Made by a program: the position numbers and the translations under genes
NCBI RefSeq assembly: GCF_000710615.1
Contig: NZ_JDTH01000001.1
Span: 62,001 to 126,000 of the forward strand
Origin: Haladaptatus cibarius D43
Lineage (GTDB): Archaea > Halobacteriota > Halobacteria > Halobacteriales > Haladaptataceae
DNA: 64,000 nt
Direction of reading: 5' to 3'
Shown here: one piece after another, positions 15,500 to 24,316 of the stretch
How the letters are laid out: each line of letters starts with the position of its first letter
Position numbering within the stretch: position 1 is the stretch's first letter
Notes under the pieces: model-generated
Databases searched by the model: none
The model's input: only the letters and a program-made list of their open reading frames with translations
What the model was told of the DNA's origin: nothing

Positions 15500-17440
15500 A
15501 TGAGCCACCAATCACAGTCAGTAGTCGTCGTATCACTTCCAGATGGGTCGAACCGCGAGTTCGACCACCCCGTATCAGTCGGAGATGTCGCCTACGACAT
15601 CGGGCCGGGACTCGGGAAGGATTGCGTCGCCGCAATCGTAGACGGCGACCTCGTCGCGCCCGAGTATCGAATCGAATCCGACGCGAACCTGCGAATCGTC
15701 ACGCCGGATTCGGACGAGTACGTTCGCGTCCTTCGCCATTCCGCGTCGCACGTTCTTGCACAGGCAGTCCTCCGCCATTTCCCGGACGCGAAACTCGCCA
15801 TCGGCCCGCCGACGGATGACGGCTTCTACTACGATTTCGACTCCATCGAAATCGACAGCGACGACCTCGCGGAAATCGAGGACGAGATGCGACAAATAGT
15901 GGCCGAGGATTACGACATCGTGCGCGAGGAGGTGTCGCCGGAGGAGGCGCGGGAGCGACTGGCAGACCAACCCTACAAACTCGAACTGCTTTCGGAAATC
16001 GAGGAAGCAGGCAAACCGGTGACGTTCTACCGACAGGGCGAGTTCGTTGACCTCTGTGCTGGCCCGCACGTCGAATCGACGGACGAAATCGGCGCGCTGT
16101 CCCTGCTGGAAATAGCGGGCGCGTACTGGCATGGCGACGAGGACGAAGCCATGTTGACGCGAATTTATGGGACGGCGTTCGACCGCGAATCCGAGTTGGA
16201 TGCGTTCCTCGAACGAAAGGAAGAAGCTGAAAAGCGCGACCACCGCAAAATCGGGTCGGCAATGGAATTGTTTTCGGTTCCCGACCACTCACCGGGGTGC
16301 GTGCATTTCCATCCGAACGGGATGGCGATACGCCGAGAATTGGAGGAGTTCGTGCGCGAGAAGAACGCCGAGTTGGGCTACGAGGAAGTGAAAACGCCGG
16401 AACTCAACCGCACCGAGCTGTGGAAAAAGTCGGGGCACTACGAGCATTTCAAAGAGGAAGGCGAGATGTTCGCGTGGGAGCAGGACGGCCACGAATACGG
16501 CCTGAAGCCGATGAACTGCGCGAATCACGCCTATCTCTACAACCACGACAGACGGTCGTATCGTGACCTCCCGCTCCGGTTTTCGGAGTTCGGGATGTGC
16601 TACCGAAACGAGCAATCGGGCGAACTCTCGGGTATGCTGCGAGTGCGCGGGTTCACGCAGGACGACGGCCACGCCTTCGTTCGACCCGACCAAATTCGAG
16701 GCGAAATCGCCCGAACGTTGGCAGTCATCCGCGAGATGTACGCGGTTTTCGGACTGGATGTCCTGCTGAAACTGGAGACGAAACCCGACGACGCAATCGG
16801 TGACGACGAACTCTGGGAACGAGCGCACGACGCTCTCCGAAACGCGCTTTCGGACGAGGAACTGGAGTACGAAGTTGCTGAGGGAGAAGGCGCGTTCTAC
16901 GGGCCGAAAATCGCGATTAATGCGGAGGACGCAATCGGACGCGAGTGGACGATTGGAACGGTACAGTTGGATTTCGTCCAGCCAGAGCGAATCGGCATCA
17001 GTTACGTCGGCGAGGACAACGAGGAACATCGCCCGGTGATGATTCACCGCGCGCTTCTCGGGTCGCTAGAGCGGTTCATGGGCGTGTGTATCGAACACTT
17101 CGCGGGCAATTTTCCGCTGTGGCTCGCACCCGAACAGGTTCGTGTGCTTCCGATTACGGACGAGGACGCGGAGTACGCAGGGGAAATCGCCGAGCAACTC
17201 GGCGATTTCCGCGTCGAAGTGGATAATCGAGACTGGACGCTCGGCAAGAAGATTCGTGTTGGCCACGACGACAACGTTCCGTACATGGTTATCGTCGGCA
17301 ATGACGAAGCGGAGTCGGGGACGATTTCGGTTCGGGATAGAAACGAACGCCAACAGGAAGACATCGAACGTTCAGCGTTTCGCGCACATCTCGAATCGGA
17401 ATACGAGGAAAAGCGCCGTGAGGCCGATTTCCTCGACTAA
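15500..17440 (+). CDS. thrS: Threonine--tRNA ligase
   Basis: 646 residues from ATG 15500 (MSHQSQS). Charges tRNA-Thr. Domain order is bacterial-type: TGS domain (residues 1-65), editing domain with HSASHVLAQAV and CAGPHVESTDEIG, class II catalytic core with motif 2 RFSEFGMCYRNEQSGELSG, zinc ligand MNCANHAYL, motif 3 with HRALLGSLERF, and a C-terminal anticodon-binding domain ending READFLD. Many other archaea use a ThrRS with an unrelated D-aminoacyl-deacylase-like editing domain; haloarchaea commonly have this bacterial-type form. The 190-nt upstream leader is structured. Confidence 0.97.
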   Translation: MSHQSQSVVVVSLPDGSNREFDHPVSVGDVAYDIGPGLGKDCVAAIVDGDLVAPEYRIESDANLRIVTPDSDEYVRVLRHSASHVLAQAVLRHFPDAKLAIGPPTDDGFYYDFDSIEIDSDDLAEIEDEMRQIVAEDYDIVREEVSPEEARERLADQPYKLELLSEIEEAGKPVTFYRQGEFVDLCAGPHVESTDEIGALSLLEIAGAYWHGDEDEAMLTRIYGTAFDRESELDAFLERKEEAEKRDHRKIGSAMELFSVPDHSPGCVHFHPNGMAIRRELEEFVREKNAELGYEEVKTPELNRTELWKKSGHYEHFKEEGEMFAWEQDGHEYGLKPMNCANHAYLYNHDRRSYRDLPLRFSEFGMCYRNEQSGELSGMLRVRGFTQDDGHAFVRPDQIRGEIARTLAVIREMYAVFGLDVLLKLETKPDDAIGDDELWERAHDALRNALSDEELEYEVAEGEGAFYGPKIAINAEDAIGREWTIGTVQLDFVQPERIGISYVGEDNEEHRPVMIHRALLGSLERFMGVCIEHFAGNFPLWLAPEQVRVLPITDEDAEYAGEIAEQLGDFRVEVDNRDWTLGKKIRVGHDDNVPYMVIVGNDEAESGTISVRDRNERQQEDIERSAFRAHLESEYEEKRREADFLD

Positions 17441-17526
17441 GTGGACGAGTCGCGTCGAAAAAAAGTGAGCAGAAGAGGTGTGTAAACGGAAAGATGGGAT
17501 GGAACAGCGGAACGGGAAATAGCACA

Positions 17527-17544
17527 GGTGTGTTCATACACACC
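17527..17544 (+). promoter_or_regulatory. Inverted repeat upstream of the HTH-phosphoribosyltransferase gene
   Basis: GGTGTGT and ACACACC arms around TCAT, 50 bp upstream of the ATG at 17594. The half-site AGGTGTGT also occurs at about 17476-17483, 50 bp upstream. It could be an autoregulatory operator of the adjacent HTH protein or simply a hairpin in the leader. Confidence 0.35.
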
Positions 17545-17593
17545 ACATTCTCCATCGAAGTGTTCAAGGTTGCACGATGGTGAGTATAGGGGT

Positions 17594-18307
17594 ATGAATC
17601 GAGCAGAGAAAGCTACTCTCCAGCTACAGGCAGTCTCAGTTCTGCGGATGTTGAAAGAGACGCGAACCTACGACGAACTCGCGGAGGTAACCGGTCTTCC
17701 TGCGGGCGATTTGAACCGCTACGTGAACGGTCACGTTCTGCCGAGTACCGACCGCGCGGAGGCGGTCGTCGAAGGCGTCGGCAAGGAAGAACTTGCGGAA
17801 GAACTACAAGCCCGCACTCGACTCGACACTGAGGGCTACGTGGACAACTCCGACGTCGTTTTCGACCAGTCGTTTCTTGACCTCGTCGCACCGGTCGCCG
17901 CCGAGACGTTCGATTTCGAACACCCCGACGTGGTGTTGACCGCGGCAACCGACGGCATCACGCTCGCCGCCGCGATGGCGAGTTACTTCGGGGCGCGCTG
18001 TGCCTACGCGAAGAAGTCCAAGGAAACCGCCGTCGAGGAGTTCATCGAGGCTCGTCAGCGACTCGCCTCGGGTATCGAACTCACCTACTATCTCCCATCC
18101 TCCGCCATCGGGTCGGGCGAAACCGTCCTGGTCGTGGACGACCTGATTCGCTCCGGCGAAACCCAAGAACTGCTGTTGGAAATCGCCAGTGACGCGGACG
18201 CGGATGTCGGCGGCGTCTTCGCGCTCATCGCGGCGGGCGACGAAGGTATCGAGCGTGCGAAAGCGCGCACCGACGCGCCCGTCGGTGCGCTAGCATCGTT
18301 CGACTGA
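17594..18307 (+). CDS. HTH-phosphoribosyltransferase protein, probable purine regulator/enzyme
   Basis: 237 residues from ATG 17594. The N-terminal helix-turn-helix (about residues 18-55: MLKETRTYDELAEVTGLPAG, then RYVNGHVLPS) is fused to a type I phosphoribosyltransferase fold with the PRPP-binding motif ETVLVVDDLIRSGETQ near residue 176. This is the architecture of PurR-like and GfcR-like archaeal regulators, in which PRPP may act as an effector. It is followed 158 bp later by a purine permease on the same strand, so purine salvage or its control is the best inference. Whether it retains catalytic activity is unknown. Confidence 0.85.
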   Translation: MNRAEKATLQLQAVSVLRMLKETRTYDELAEVTGLPAGDLNRYVNGHVLPSTDRAEAVVEGVGKEELAEELQARTRLDTEGYVDNSDVVFDQSFLDLVAPVAAETFDFEHPDVVLTAATDGITLAAAMASYFGARCAYAKKSKETAVEEFIEARQRLASGIELTYYLPSSAIGSGETVLVVDDLIRSGETQELLLEIASDADADVGGVFALIAAGDEGIERAKARTDAPVGALASFD

Positions 18308-18465
18308 CGATACGTCGTTCTTCGATTCGAAATTGTAGGCACATCTATGCGAAATTAGACGGTTAAAATCGTCTATTCTGATATTTTATACACGATTGCG
18401 CATAACTGCTCAGAATCAATGGGAACTGTTAAGTATGCTATCACGGATATGCTCACTCGTGCATT

Positions 18466-19911
18466 ATGGGGACGAGTGATACTACAGACACTACCGCCAG
18501 TTCGGGAATGGCCGGTGTCCTCGCAGACTACTTCGGTTTCGACGAACACGGCACAGATTTACGAACGGAAGTCGTCGCGGGGATAACGACCTTCTTGACG
18601 ATGAGTTACATCGTGGTCGTCAATCCGAGTATCCTCGCAGACAGCCCGGAGATTCCGATTCAGGACGGCATCCAACTAGCCGGATACTCCTACGGTCAGA
18701 CGGTTTCGATGCTCGCCGTCGTGACTATCATCGCGGCCGCGGTCGCAACGCTGACGATGGCTTTCTACGCGAACAGACCGTTCGCGCAGGCACCCGGCCT
18801 CGGCCTGAACGCCTTCTTCGCGTTCACGGTCGTCGGCGCGCTCGGAATTTCGTGGCAGACCGCACTGGCCGCGGTGTTCGTGGAAGGACTCATTTTCATC
18901 GCGCTAACCGCAATCGGCGCGCGAAAATACGTCATTCGTCTGTTTCCCGAACCGGTGAAGTTCGCTGTCGGAACCGGTATCGGACTGTTCCTCGCCATCA
19001 TTGGCTTGCAGGCGATGAACGTCGTCGTTCCTGATGACGCGACCTACGTCACGCTCGGCCCTGTCGCGTCCGACCCCGTGGCGATTCTCTCCGTGTTCGG
19101 CCTCTTCCTCACCTTCGCGCTGTACGCCCGCGGCACGCCGGGTTCCATCATTATCGGTATCGGCTTGACGACGCTCATCGGTTACGCAGTAGAATGGTTC
19201 GGCCTCGTCGCGCCCAATACGCTCACCCCGCAGATGGTGGGCGCGACATACGACATTACCCCGGTCGCCGGAGCGTTCATTTCGGGACTCAGCGGCATCG
19301 AGGCCTTCTCGTTCGCGCTCGTCGTGTTCACGTTCTTCTTCGTGGACTTCTTCGACACCGCCGGAACCCTCGTCGGCGTCGGACAGGTCGGCGGCTTCCT
19401 CAACGACAAAGGCAACCTTCCGGACATCGACAAACCGCTCATGGCCGACGCGGTCGGAACGACGGTCGGCGGCATGCTCGGCACTTCGACCGTGACGACC
19501 TACATCGAATCCGCCTCGGGTGTCGAAGAGGGCGGTCGAACCGGAATGACGGCGCTCGTCGTCGGACTCCTGTTCATACTGTCGCTGGTCTTCGTTCCCG
19601 TGGCCGCCGCGATTCCGCAGTACGCCTCCCACATCGCGCTGGTCGTTATCGGCGTCGTGATGCTCGGCAACGTCGTTGACATCGCGTGGGACGACATCAC
19701 CAACACCGTCCCGGCAGGCATGACCATCCTCATCATGCCCTTTACGTTCTCCATCGCCTACGGTATCGCCGCAGGTATCGTCTCCTACCCAATCGTCAAA
19801 CTCGCGGCTGGCGAACTGGAGGACACTCGACCGGGTCACTGGGCACTCGCGGCCGCCTTCGTCCTCTACTTCTTCGTCCGGACGAGTGGAATGTTGCAAG
19901 GCAACGTCTGA
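18466..19911 (+). CDS. NCS2-family purine permease (adenine/guanine/hypoxanthine type)
   Basis: 481 residues with about 12-14 hydrophobic helices. The N-terminal region EHGTDLRTEVVAGITTFLTM and SYIVVVNPSIL is characteristic of AzgA/PbuG purine transporters. The QAPGLGLNAFFAFTV segment and the middle VFTFFFVDFFDTAGTLVGVG are conserved substrate-site helices. Imports purine bases by cation symport. A TATA-like ATATTTTATAC is at about 18380-18390. The upstream HTH-PRTase gene supports a purine role. The C-terminus runs straight into the 55-bp triple repeat. Confidence 0.93.
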   Translation: MGTSDTTDTTASSGMAGVLADYFGFDEHGTDLRTEVVAGITTFLTMSYIVVVNPSILADSPEIPIQDGIQLAGYSYGQTVSMLAVVTIIAAAVATLTMAFYANRPFAQAPGLGLNAFFAFTVVGALGISWQTALAAVFVEGLIFIALTAIGARKYVIRLFPEPVKFAVGTGIGLFLAIIGLQAMNVVVPDDATYVTLGPVASDPVAILSVFGLFLTFALYARGTPGSIIIGIGLTTLIGYAVEWFGLVAPNTLTPQMVGATYDITPVAGAFISGLSGIEAFSFALVVFTFFFVDFFDTAGTLVGVGQVGGFLNDKGNLPDIDKPLMADAVGTTVGGMLGTSTVTTYIESASGVEEGGRTGMTALVVGLLFILSLVFVPVAAAIPQYASHIALVVIGVVMLGNVVDIAWDDITNTVPAGMTILIMPFTFSIAYGIAAGIVSYPIVKLAAGELEDTRPGHWALAAAFVLYFFVRTSGMLQGNV

Positions 19912-19920
19912 GCTATTCTC

Positions 19921-20085
19921 CTCACTACCGAAAGGCAAACCGCACCTTTCGTTGTTCGAAAATCCGGTGGAGTTGCTCACTACCGAAAGGCAAACCGCAC
20001 CTTTCGTTGTTCGAAAATCCGGTGGAGTTGCTCACTACCGAAAGGCAAACCGCACCTTTCGTTGTTCGAAAATCCGGTGGAGTTG
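19921..20085. repeat. Three perfect tandem copies of a 55-bp unit
   Basis: Copies start at 19921, 19976 and 20031 and appear identical over all 55 bases. Each contains an inverted repeat CGAAAGG / CCTTTCG separated by 9 nt. The array begins 10 bp after the permease stop and ends 45 bp before the glutaredoxin-like gene. The unit length is not a multiple of three and the copies are not protein coding. There are no spacers, so it is not a CRISPR. Confidence 0.95.
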
Positions 20086-20130
20086 CTCAGTTCCACCACA
20101 CTCTTATTTCAGTCGCCCCTATCCGCGTCC

Positions 20131-20379
20131 ATGTCGAACCTCGAACTGTACGAACTCGAAGGATGCCCGTTCTGCGCCAAAGTAACGTCAAAGCTTGACG
20201 AACTCGGACTCGACTACGAATCCCACTTCGTCCCCCGCGCTCACAGCGAACGAACCGAAGTGAAAGAAATCAGCGGGCAAACTGGCGTTCCCGTACTGGT
20301 CGATGAAGAACACGGCGTCGAAGGAATGCCGGAAAGCGACGACATCGTGGAGTACCTCGAAAAAACATACGGCGCATAA
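20131..20379 (+). CDS. Glutaredoxin-like / GST-N-type thiol protein
   Basis: 82 residues from ATG 20131. The thioredoxin-fold active site CPFC is at residues 12-15 (LELYELEGCPFCAKV), with the cis-Pro loop TGVPVLVDEEHGVEGMPESD about 50 residues on, and a final helix IVEYLEKTYGA. Size and motif fit haloarchaeal glutaredoxins, small thiol-disulfide oxidoreductases that may work with gamma-glutamylcysteine. No partner reductase is adjacent. Confidence 0.92.
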   Translation: MSNLELYELEGCPFCAKVTSKLDELGLDYESHFVPRAHSERTEVKEISGQTGVPVLVDEEHGVEGMPESDDIVEYLEKTYGA

Positions 20380-20595
20380 AACCGCTTCAGATTATAAGCC
20401 GGAGAACTATCCGAAATACCACCATCGACACAGTCACGACGAACTGTCGGCAAGAGACGAAACAGTAGTGGCGTATTGGGCGACAATCGACCAAATCAAA
20501 GAAAACAGTCTGGTGCCATCAGTTCCCTCACGGGAGCACAATTATTTCAGTTGCTGGCCATTTGATTTACTTCTCAGCGATGCCTCTAGGGCAGT

Positions 20596-20769
20596 ATGAC
20601 GACGAGAAGAAAACTGTTGACCGCAGGCGGACTGCTCATCGCCGGATTTGCGGGATGTACAGGGCCGGGCGAGGACGGTGGCGAAGACGGAGATGGTGGT
20701 GGCGGCGGTGGAGAAGATGGCGGTGGAATGGGAGACGGCGAAGATGGCGGCGGTGAGAACGGGGACTGA
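20596..20769 (+). CDS. Tiny Gly/Asp/Glu-rich lipoprotein
   Basis: 57 residues from ATG 20596. N-terminus MTTRRKLLTAGGLLIAGFAGC is a Tat-type signal with twin Arg (residues 4-5) and a lipobox ending at Cys21, so the mature protein would be lipid-anchored outside the cell. After the Cys, nearly every residue is Gly, Asp or Glu (runs such as GEDGDGGGGGGEDGGG). That would be an unfolded, strongly negative 37-residue tail. Stop at 20767-20769, three bases before the convergent HTH gene ends. No function is known. Confidence 0.75.
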   Translation: MTTRRKLLTAGGLLIAGFAGCTGPGEDGGEDGDGGGGGGEDGGGMGDGEDGGGENGD

Positions 20770-20772
20770 AAC

Positions 20773-21720
20773 CTACGCTTCCGCCCGTTCTCGAATCAGT
20801 TTTCGGAGTTCGTCGGCGTCCTCGATGCCTTCGACTTCCTCGCGTTCGACCAGTGCGGTATCTTCGACGGTTTCGCGCCGCGCTTCGTCAACGAAGTACA
20901 CCGACCGAGTGCGCGCGACTTGACTAATCGAACTCATGATTCGAGCGCGTTTCTCGGCGGTTCGGGTGAATGCCGAGTGACTGGTTAGCACGCGGTCTTC
21001 GTAATCGTCCTCACTCACCGTCTTGAACGGCGCGCGAGTCGTCGGATGAACGGTGAAACCGACACGGGTCAGCGTGGAGAACATGTGTTCGTCCTCCGGT
21101 TCGGTTTCGGAGCCGTCCAGTTCGTCCTCTTCGGTGAGTTCGTCCGCGCCGCCGAACACCTCGACGGCACTCGTCAGTTCGCCCTCGAACAGTTCTTCGA
21201 GTTCGATTGCTACCTCGACGCTTGCGTTCATCCCGTCTTCGTACTTCGAGACGGTTCGTCGGGAGACGCCGAGTTCGGAGGCGAGTTGGCCGAGGCTCCA
21301 ACCGCGACCCTTGCGCTCATCTTTCAGCACGTCGCCGTCGATGTTGACGTACAGGCCGCCGGGCGCGGCGTAGACGAGCGGTGGCACTCCCTCCACGAAC
21401 AAATCGACGGCGGTGTCCGGGTTGAAGACCGGAACGCCGTGTCGGAAGTACACCACGCCGGGTTCGAGGTCTTGATTTCTCGTCCGCAGACCGATGACCA
21501 TCGGTGTCGCATCGAGATACGTTCCGAGTCGTCGCATCTCCATGCCGGTTTGCGCATCGAACGCGTCGATGTTACCAAGAATTTTCAACAGTAGCAGGTC
21601 TGGTCCGCGTCGTGCCGCTACATCGAAACTCTTTGGTCGGATTGCACACCGGTCACTAACCACGAATCCCGCGTCTTCGAGCATCGCGGTTACGTTACCG
21701 ACCAGTGCAGACCGGGACAT
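20773..21720 (-). CDS. Archaeal HTH-type transcriptional regulator
   Basis: 315 residues. Homologs in methanogens and haloarchaea are annotated as putative HTH-type transcriptional regulatory proteins. The N-terminal ~100 residues form a nuclease-like fold ([35 protein letters not shown]). A Cro/C1-type HTH follows at about residues 132-165 ([20 protein letters not shown] then KYEDGMN). The C-terminal ~120 residues are acidic and end in [19 protein letters not shown]-like TTTATATT is at about 21741-21748 on the minus strand. Targets unknown. Confidence 0.88.
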   Translation of the reverse strand: MSRSALVGNVTAMLEDAGFVVSDRCAIRPKSFDVAARRGPDLLLLKILGNIDAFDAQTGMEMRRLGTYLDATPMVIGLRTRNQDLEPGVVYFRHGVPVFNPDTAVDLFVEGVPPLVYAAPGGLYVNIDGDVLKDERKGRGWSLGQLASELGVSRRTVSKYEDGMNASVEVAIELEELFEGELTSAVEVFGGADELTEEDELDGSETEPEDEHMFSTLTRVGFTVHPTTRAPFKTVSEDDYEDRVLTSHSAFTRTAEKRARIMSSISQVARTRSVYFVDEARRETVEDTALVEREEVEGIEDADELRKLIRERAEA

Positions 21721-21866
21721 GGTGAGAGGTAAGTGAGTCCAATATAAATACGTTTTGGCTGAATAACGTACCGCCGTCTTGCGATTTTCCTACTTATCGG
21801 CGATAGATTCATATAGTACAAGGTAGCTTCGAAACCCGTTAGTTCGACACGCGACAACAGTCTCGT

Positions 21867-23174
21867 GTGACGGTTATCGGGCTGGACGACACCGACTCCC
21901 GAGAACGCGGGATGTGTACGACCTACCTCGCCGCGCGCATCGCAGACGAGGTGCAAGATGCGGGCGGGGACGTGGAGCGACTGCTTCTAATTCGTCTCAA
22001 TCCCGCAGTGAAGCACAAAACGCGGGGCAACGCCGCCCTCGCAATTCACACCGACCTCGACCCGGAATCGGCGTTCGAACTCGCGCGAAACGAACTCGAA
22101 ACCGCCGCGGAAACGGACGACCCGAACACGAATCCCGGCCTCGTGGTCGCGCCGCACGCACCGGAAAACACGCCGAGTGAAATCTCGGATTTCGCTCGGC
22201 ACGCAGTTCGAACCCTCCTGTCCCGCGGGGAAGCCGAACGACGAATCGAATCGGCGGGCTATCGTTCCGCCGGATGGAAAAACGCCCGCGGGAAAATCGG
22301 CGCACTCGCGGCAGTTGGAAGTTGGAACGCCTTCTCGGAGTGGACGCACGAACACATTTCTTACCGCGAATCGGAACGATGGGGAACGCCCCGCGACGTG
22401 GATTTCGATTCGGTGTTCGAGGCTTCGGACGACCATTACCCTGCGGTCTGGGACACCGTAGACCGCGGAACCGGCGAAGCGGTTTGTATCCCACACACAC
22501 CCTGTCCAATTCTGTACGGGATTCGCGGCGACGACCCGGACGCAGTCCGGCGAGTCGCCGACAGAATCGAGGGTGAACCAGTCGTTCAAACCGCGCTGTT
22601 CGTGACGAATCAGGGCACGGACGCCCATCTGCAAGATGGAACTCTCGGCGAGGTCGAACAGAATCACGCCTACAGAATCACCGGAACCGTCGTCTCGAAA
22701 CCCGAGACGAGACGAGGGGGGCACGTCTTTTTCACGCTCTCTGCGGAGTCAGATACCGAACTGGGGTCTAAATCCGAGTCCAAATCTACCGGCAACCTCC
22801 CCTGTGCCGCCTTCGAACCGACGAAGCGCTTCCGCGACCACGTCAGAAATATCCGTCCCGGCGACGAAATCACGGTCTGCGGCGAAGTTTCCCGTGGAAC
22901 GCTGAAACTCGAAAAGTTCGCAGTGAGAAGTCTCGATACGACGGAATTCGTGACGCCGAACTGCCCCGAATGTCGTCGGTCGATGAAAAGCGCGGGAGCA
23001 GGGCAGGGCTATCGCTGTCGGGATTGTAAAACGCAAGCAGACGGAAAGGTCGAGCAGGAAATCGACCGAGAGTTGGAATCGGGATGGTACGAAGTTCCAC
23101 CGGAAGCGCGGCGACATATCGCTAAACCGCTCGTTCGCGGAGGCTTCGATGAACAGACCCATCCGGAACGATAA
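21867..23174 (+). CDS. tiaS: tRNA(Ile2) 2-agmatinylcytidine synthetase
   Basis: 435 residues from GTG 21867. Adds agmatine to C34 of tRNA-Ile2 so it reads AUA, an essential archaeal modification. The N-terminus VIGLDDTDSRERGMCTTYLA is the hallmark. A conserved ferredoxin-like/kinase-like core follows (residues to about 240), then an OB-fold (ITGTVVSKPETRRGGHVFF), and a C-terminal zinc ribbon with CPEC and CRDC pairs (about residues 372-392). The length is normal. It is divergent from the HTH regulator. Confidence 0.96.
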   Translation: MTVIGLDDTDSRERGMCTTYLAARIADEVQDAGGDVERLLLIRLNPAVKHKTRGNAALAIHTDLDPESAFELARNELETAAETDDPNTNPGLVVAPHAPENTPSEISDFARHAVRTLLSRGEAERRIESAGYRSAGWKNARGKIGALAAVGSWNAFSEWTHEHISYRESERWGTPRDVDFDSVFEASDDHYPAVWDTVDRGTGEAVCIPHTPCPILYGIRGDDPDAVRRVADRIEGEPVVQTALFVTNQGTDAHLQDGTLGEVEQNHAYRITGTVVSKPETRRGGHVFFTLSAESDTELGSKSESKSTGNLPCAAFEPTKRFRDHVRNIRPGDEITVCGEVSRGTLKLEKFAVRSLDTTEFVTPNCPECRRSMKSAGAGQGYRCRDCKTQADGKVEQEIDRELESGWYEVPPEARRHIAKPLVRGGFDEQTHPER

Positions 23175-23199
23175 CGGTAAAAATACCGCTCGAAAATGT

Positions 23200-24306
23200 T
23201 TACGACGATTTCAGGCCGCTTCCGGTGAGCGGAACGACCACGTCAGCATCGTCTGCGATGGTTCCTCGCTCACGATATGCCGACAGCCCAGCAACAGCAA
23301 CCGCGCTCGTCGGTTCGACGTAAAACCCGGTTCGGTGGAGTTTGTCGAGCGCATTCTGCGTCGTTTCCGCGTCGAGTGCAATCGCGTCACCGCCCGTCTT
23401 TTCGATGGCATCGACAATCTGATTGCTGCGAACCGGTTGGGTAATTTGGATGCCGTCCGCAACGTCGTTTTTCTCGTCGCTGTCTGTATCACCATCTCCT
23501 TGCAATTCGCTCGCAATCGGTGCGACACCTTCGGCCTGCACGCCGAGCAGTCGAGGCATCTCGTCCGTCCACCCGGCGTCGAACAGGGCTTGGAACCCGC
23601 GGTACATGCCGAGAAAGAGCGTTCCGTGGCCGAGCGGGGAGACGACGGCATCCGGCACTGACCAGTCGCGCTGGGCAGCCAATTCTAGCGCGAAGGTCAT
23701 CGTTCCCGCGAAGAAGGCCGGGTTCCACGCGTGACTCGCGTACCAGCCATCGCCTGCATCGACGCAGTCGAGGCAGGCGTCGGTTACGTCTTGCCTCCTT
23801 CCTTCGACGCGAACCGGGGTCGCACCAGCGCGTTCGATGGCCGTCAGTTTCGATTCCTTCACGTCTGCCGGAACGTATATTTCGGCGTCGATACCTGCTC
23901 GGGCCGCGTACTGCGCGATTGCTGCACCTGCGTTGCCCGAGGAGTCTTCGAGGACGGTTTCGACGCCGAGTTCCGCGGCCCGCGACAGAGTCGCGGTCGC
24001 ACCGCGGTCTTTGAAACTTCCTGAAGGAAACACACAGTCGAGTTTGAACTGGGCGTTCCACTCGTCTGCGTCCGTGAGCGGCGTGAATCCTTCGCCGAGT
24101 GAGACGACCCGACGAACGGGAAGGAACTCTTCGAACGCCCATAGCCCATCTCTGGTGTCGATTTCACGGAAATCAGGGGGGTGGTCGGCATCGGGAAGCG
24201 GTTGCGTTGCGAAATCAAGCGGCTGGCCGCAGTCACAGCGCCACGGTTCGTCCGGCCCGGCGGAATACGTACGATTGCACGCGGAACAGATGAGGTCAGT
24301 TTTCAT
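23200..24306 (-). CDS. PLP-dependent threonine synthase-like protein
   Basis: 368 residues from ATG 24306 (MKTDLICSACNRTY). An N-terminal zinc ribbon (CSAC and CDCG) precedes a fold-type II PLP enzyme. PLP lysine lies in PSGSFKDRGATATLS (residues about 98-112); phosphate-binding segment EDSSGNAGAAIAQYAARAG; C-terminal TGSGLKSS. These match the threonine synthase branch, which converts phosphohomoserine to threonine. Haloarchaea have several such paralogs, and at least some act on other substrates, so exact activity is not certain. The upstream deacylase gene ends only 10 bp before this start, so they likely share a transcript. Confidence 0.88.
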   Translation of the reverse strand: MKTDLICSACNRTYSAGPDEPWRCDCGQPLDFATQPLPDADHPPDFREIDTRDGLWAFEEFLPVRRVVSLGEGFTPLTDADEWNAQFKLDCVFPSGSFKDRGATATLSRAAELGVETVLEDSSGNAGAAIAQYAARAGIDAEIYVPADVKESKLTAIERAGATPVRVEGRRQDVTDACLDCVDAGDGWYASHAWNPAFFAGTMTFALELAAQRDWSVPDAVVSPLGHGTLFLGMYRGFQALFDAGWTDEMPRLLGVQAEGVAPIASELQGDGDTDSDEKNDVADGIQITQPVRSNQIVDAIEKTGGDAIALDAETTQNALDKLHRTGFYVEPTSAVAVAGLSAYRERGTIADDADVVVPLTGSGLKSS

Positions 24307-24316
24307 CAGTATTTTG

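Noticed and set aside
15255-15500. T-box riboswitch before thrS
   Set aside because: No specifier loop, T-box sequence or tRNA-acceptor bulge is recognisable, and T-boxes are a bacterial feature.
19886-20185. Open frames through the 55-bp repeats giving repetitive peptides (RKSGGVA and similar)
   Set aside because: The repeat unit is not a multiple of three and the frames are by-products; the real genes are the permease before and glutaredoxin-like protein after.
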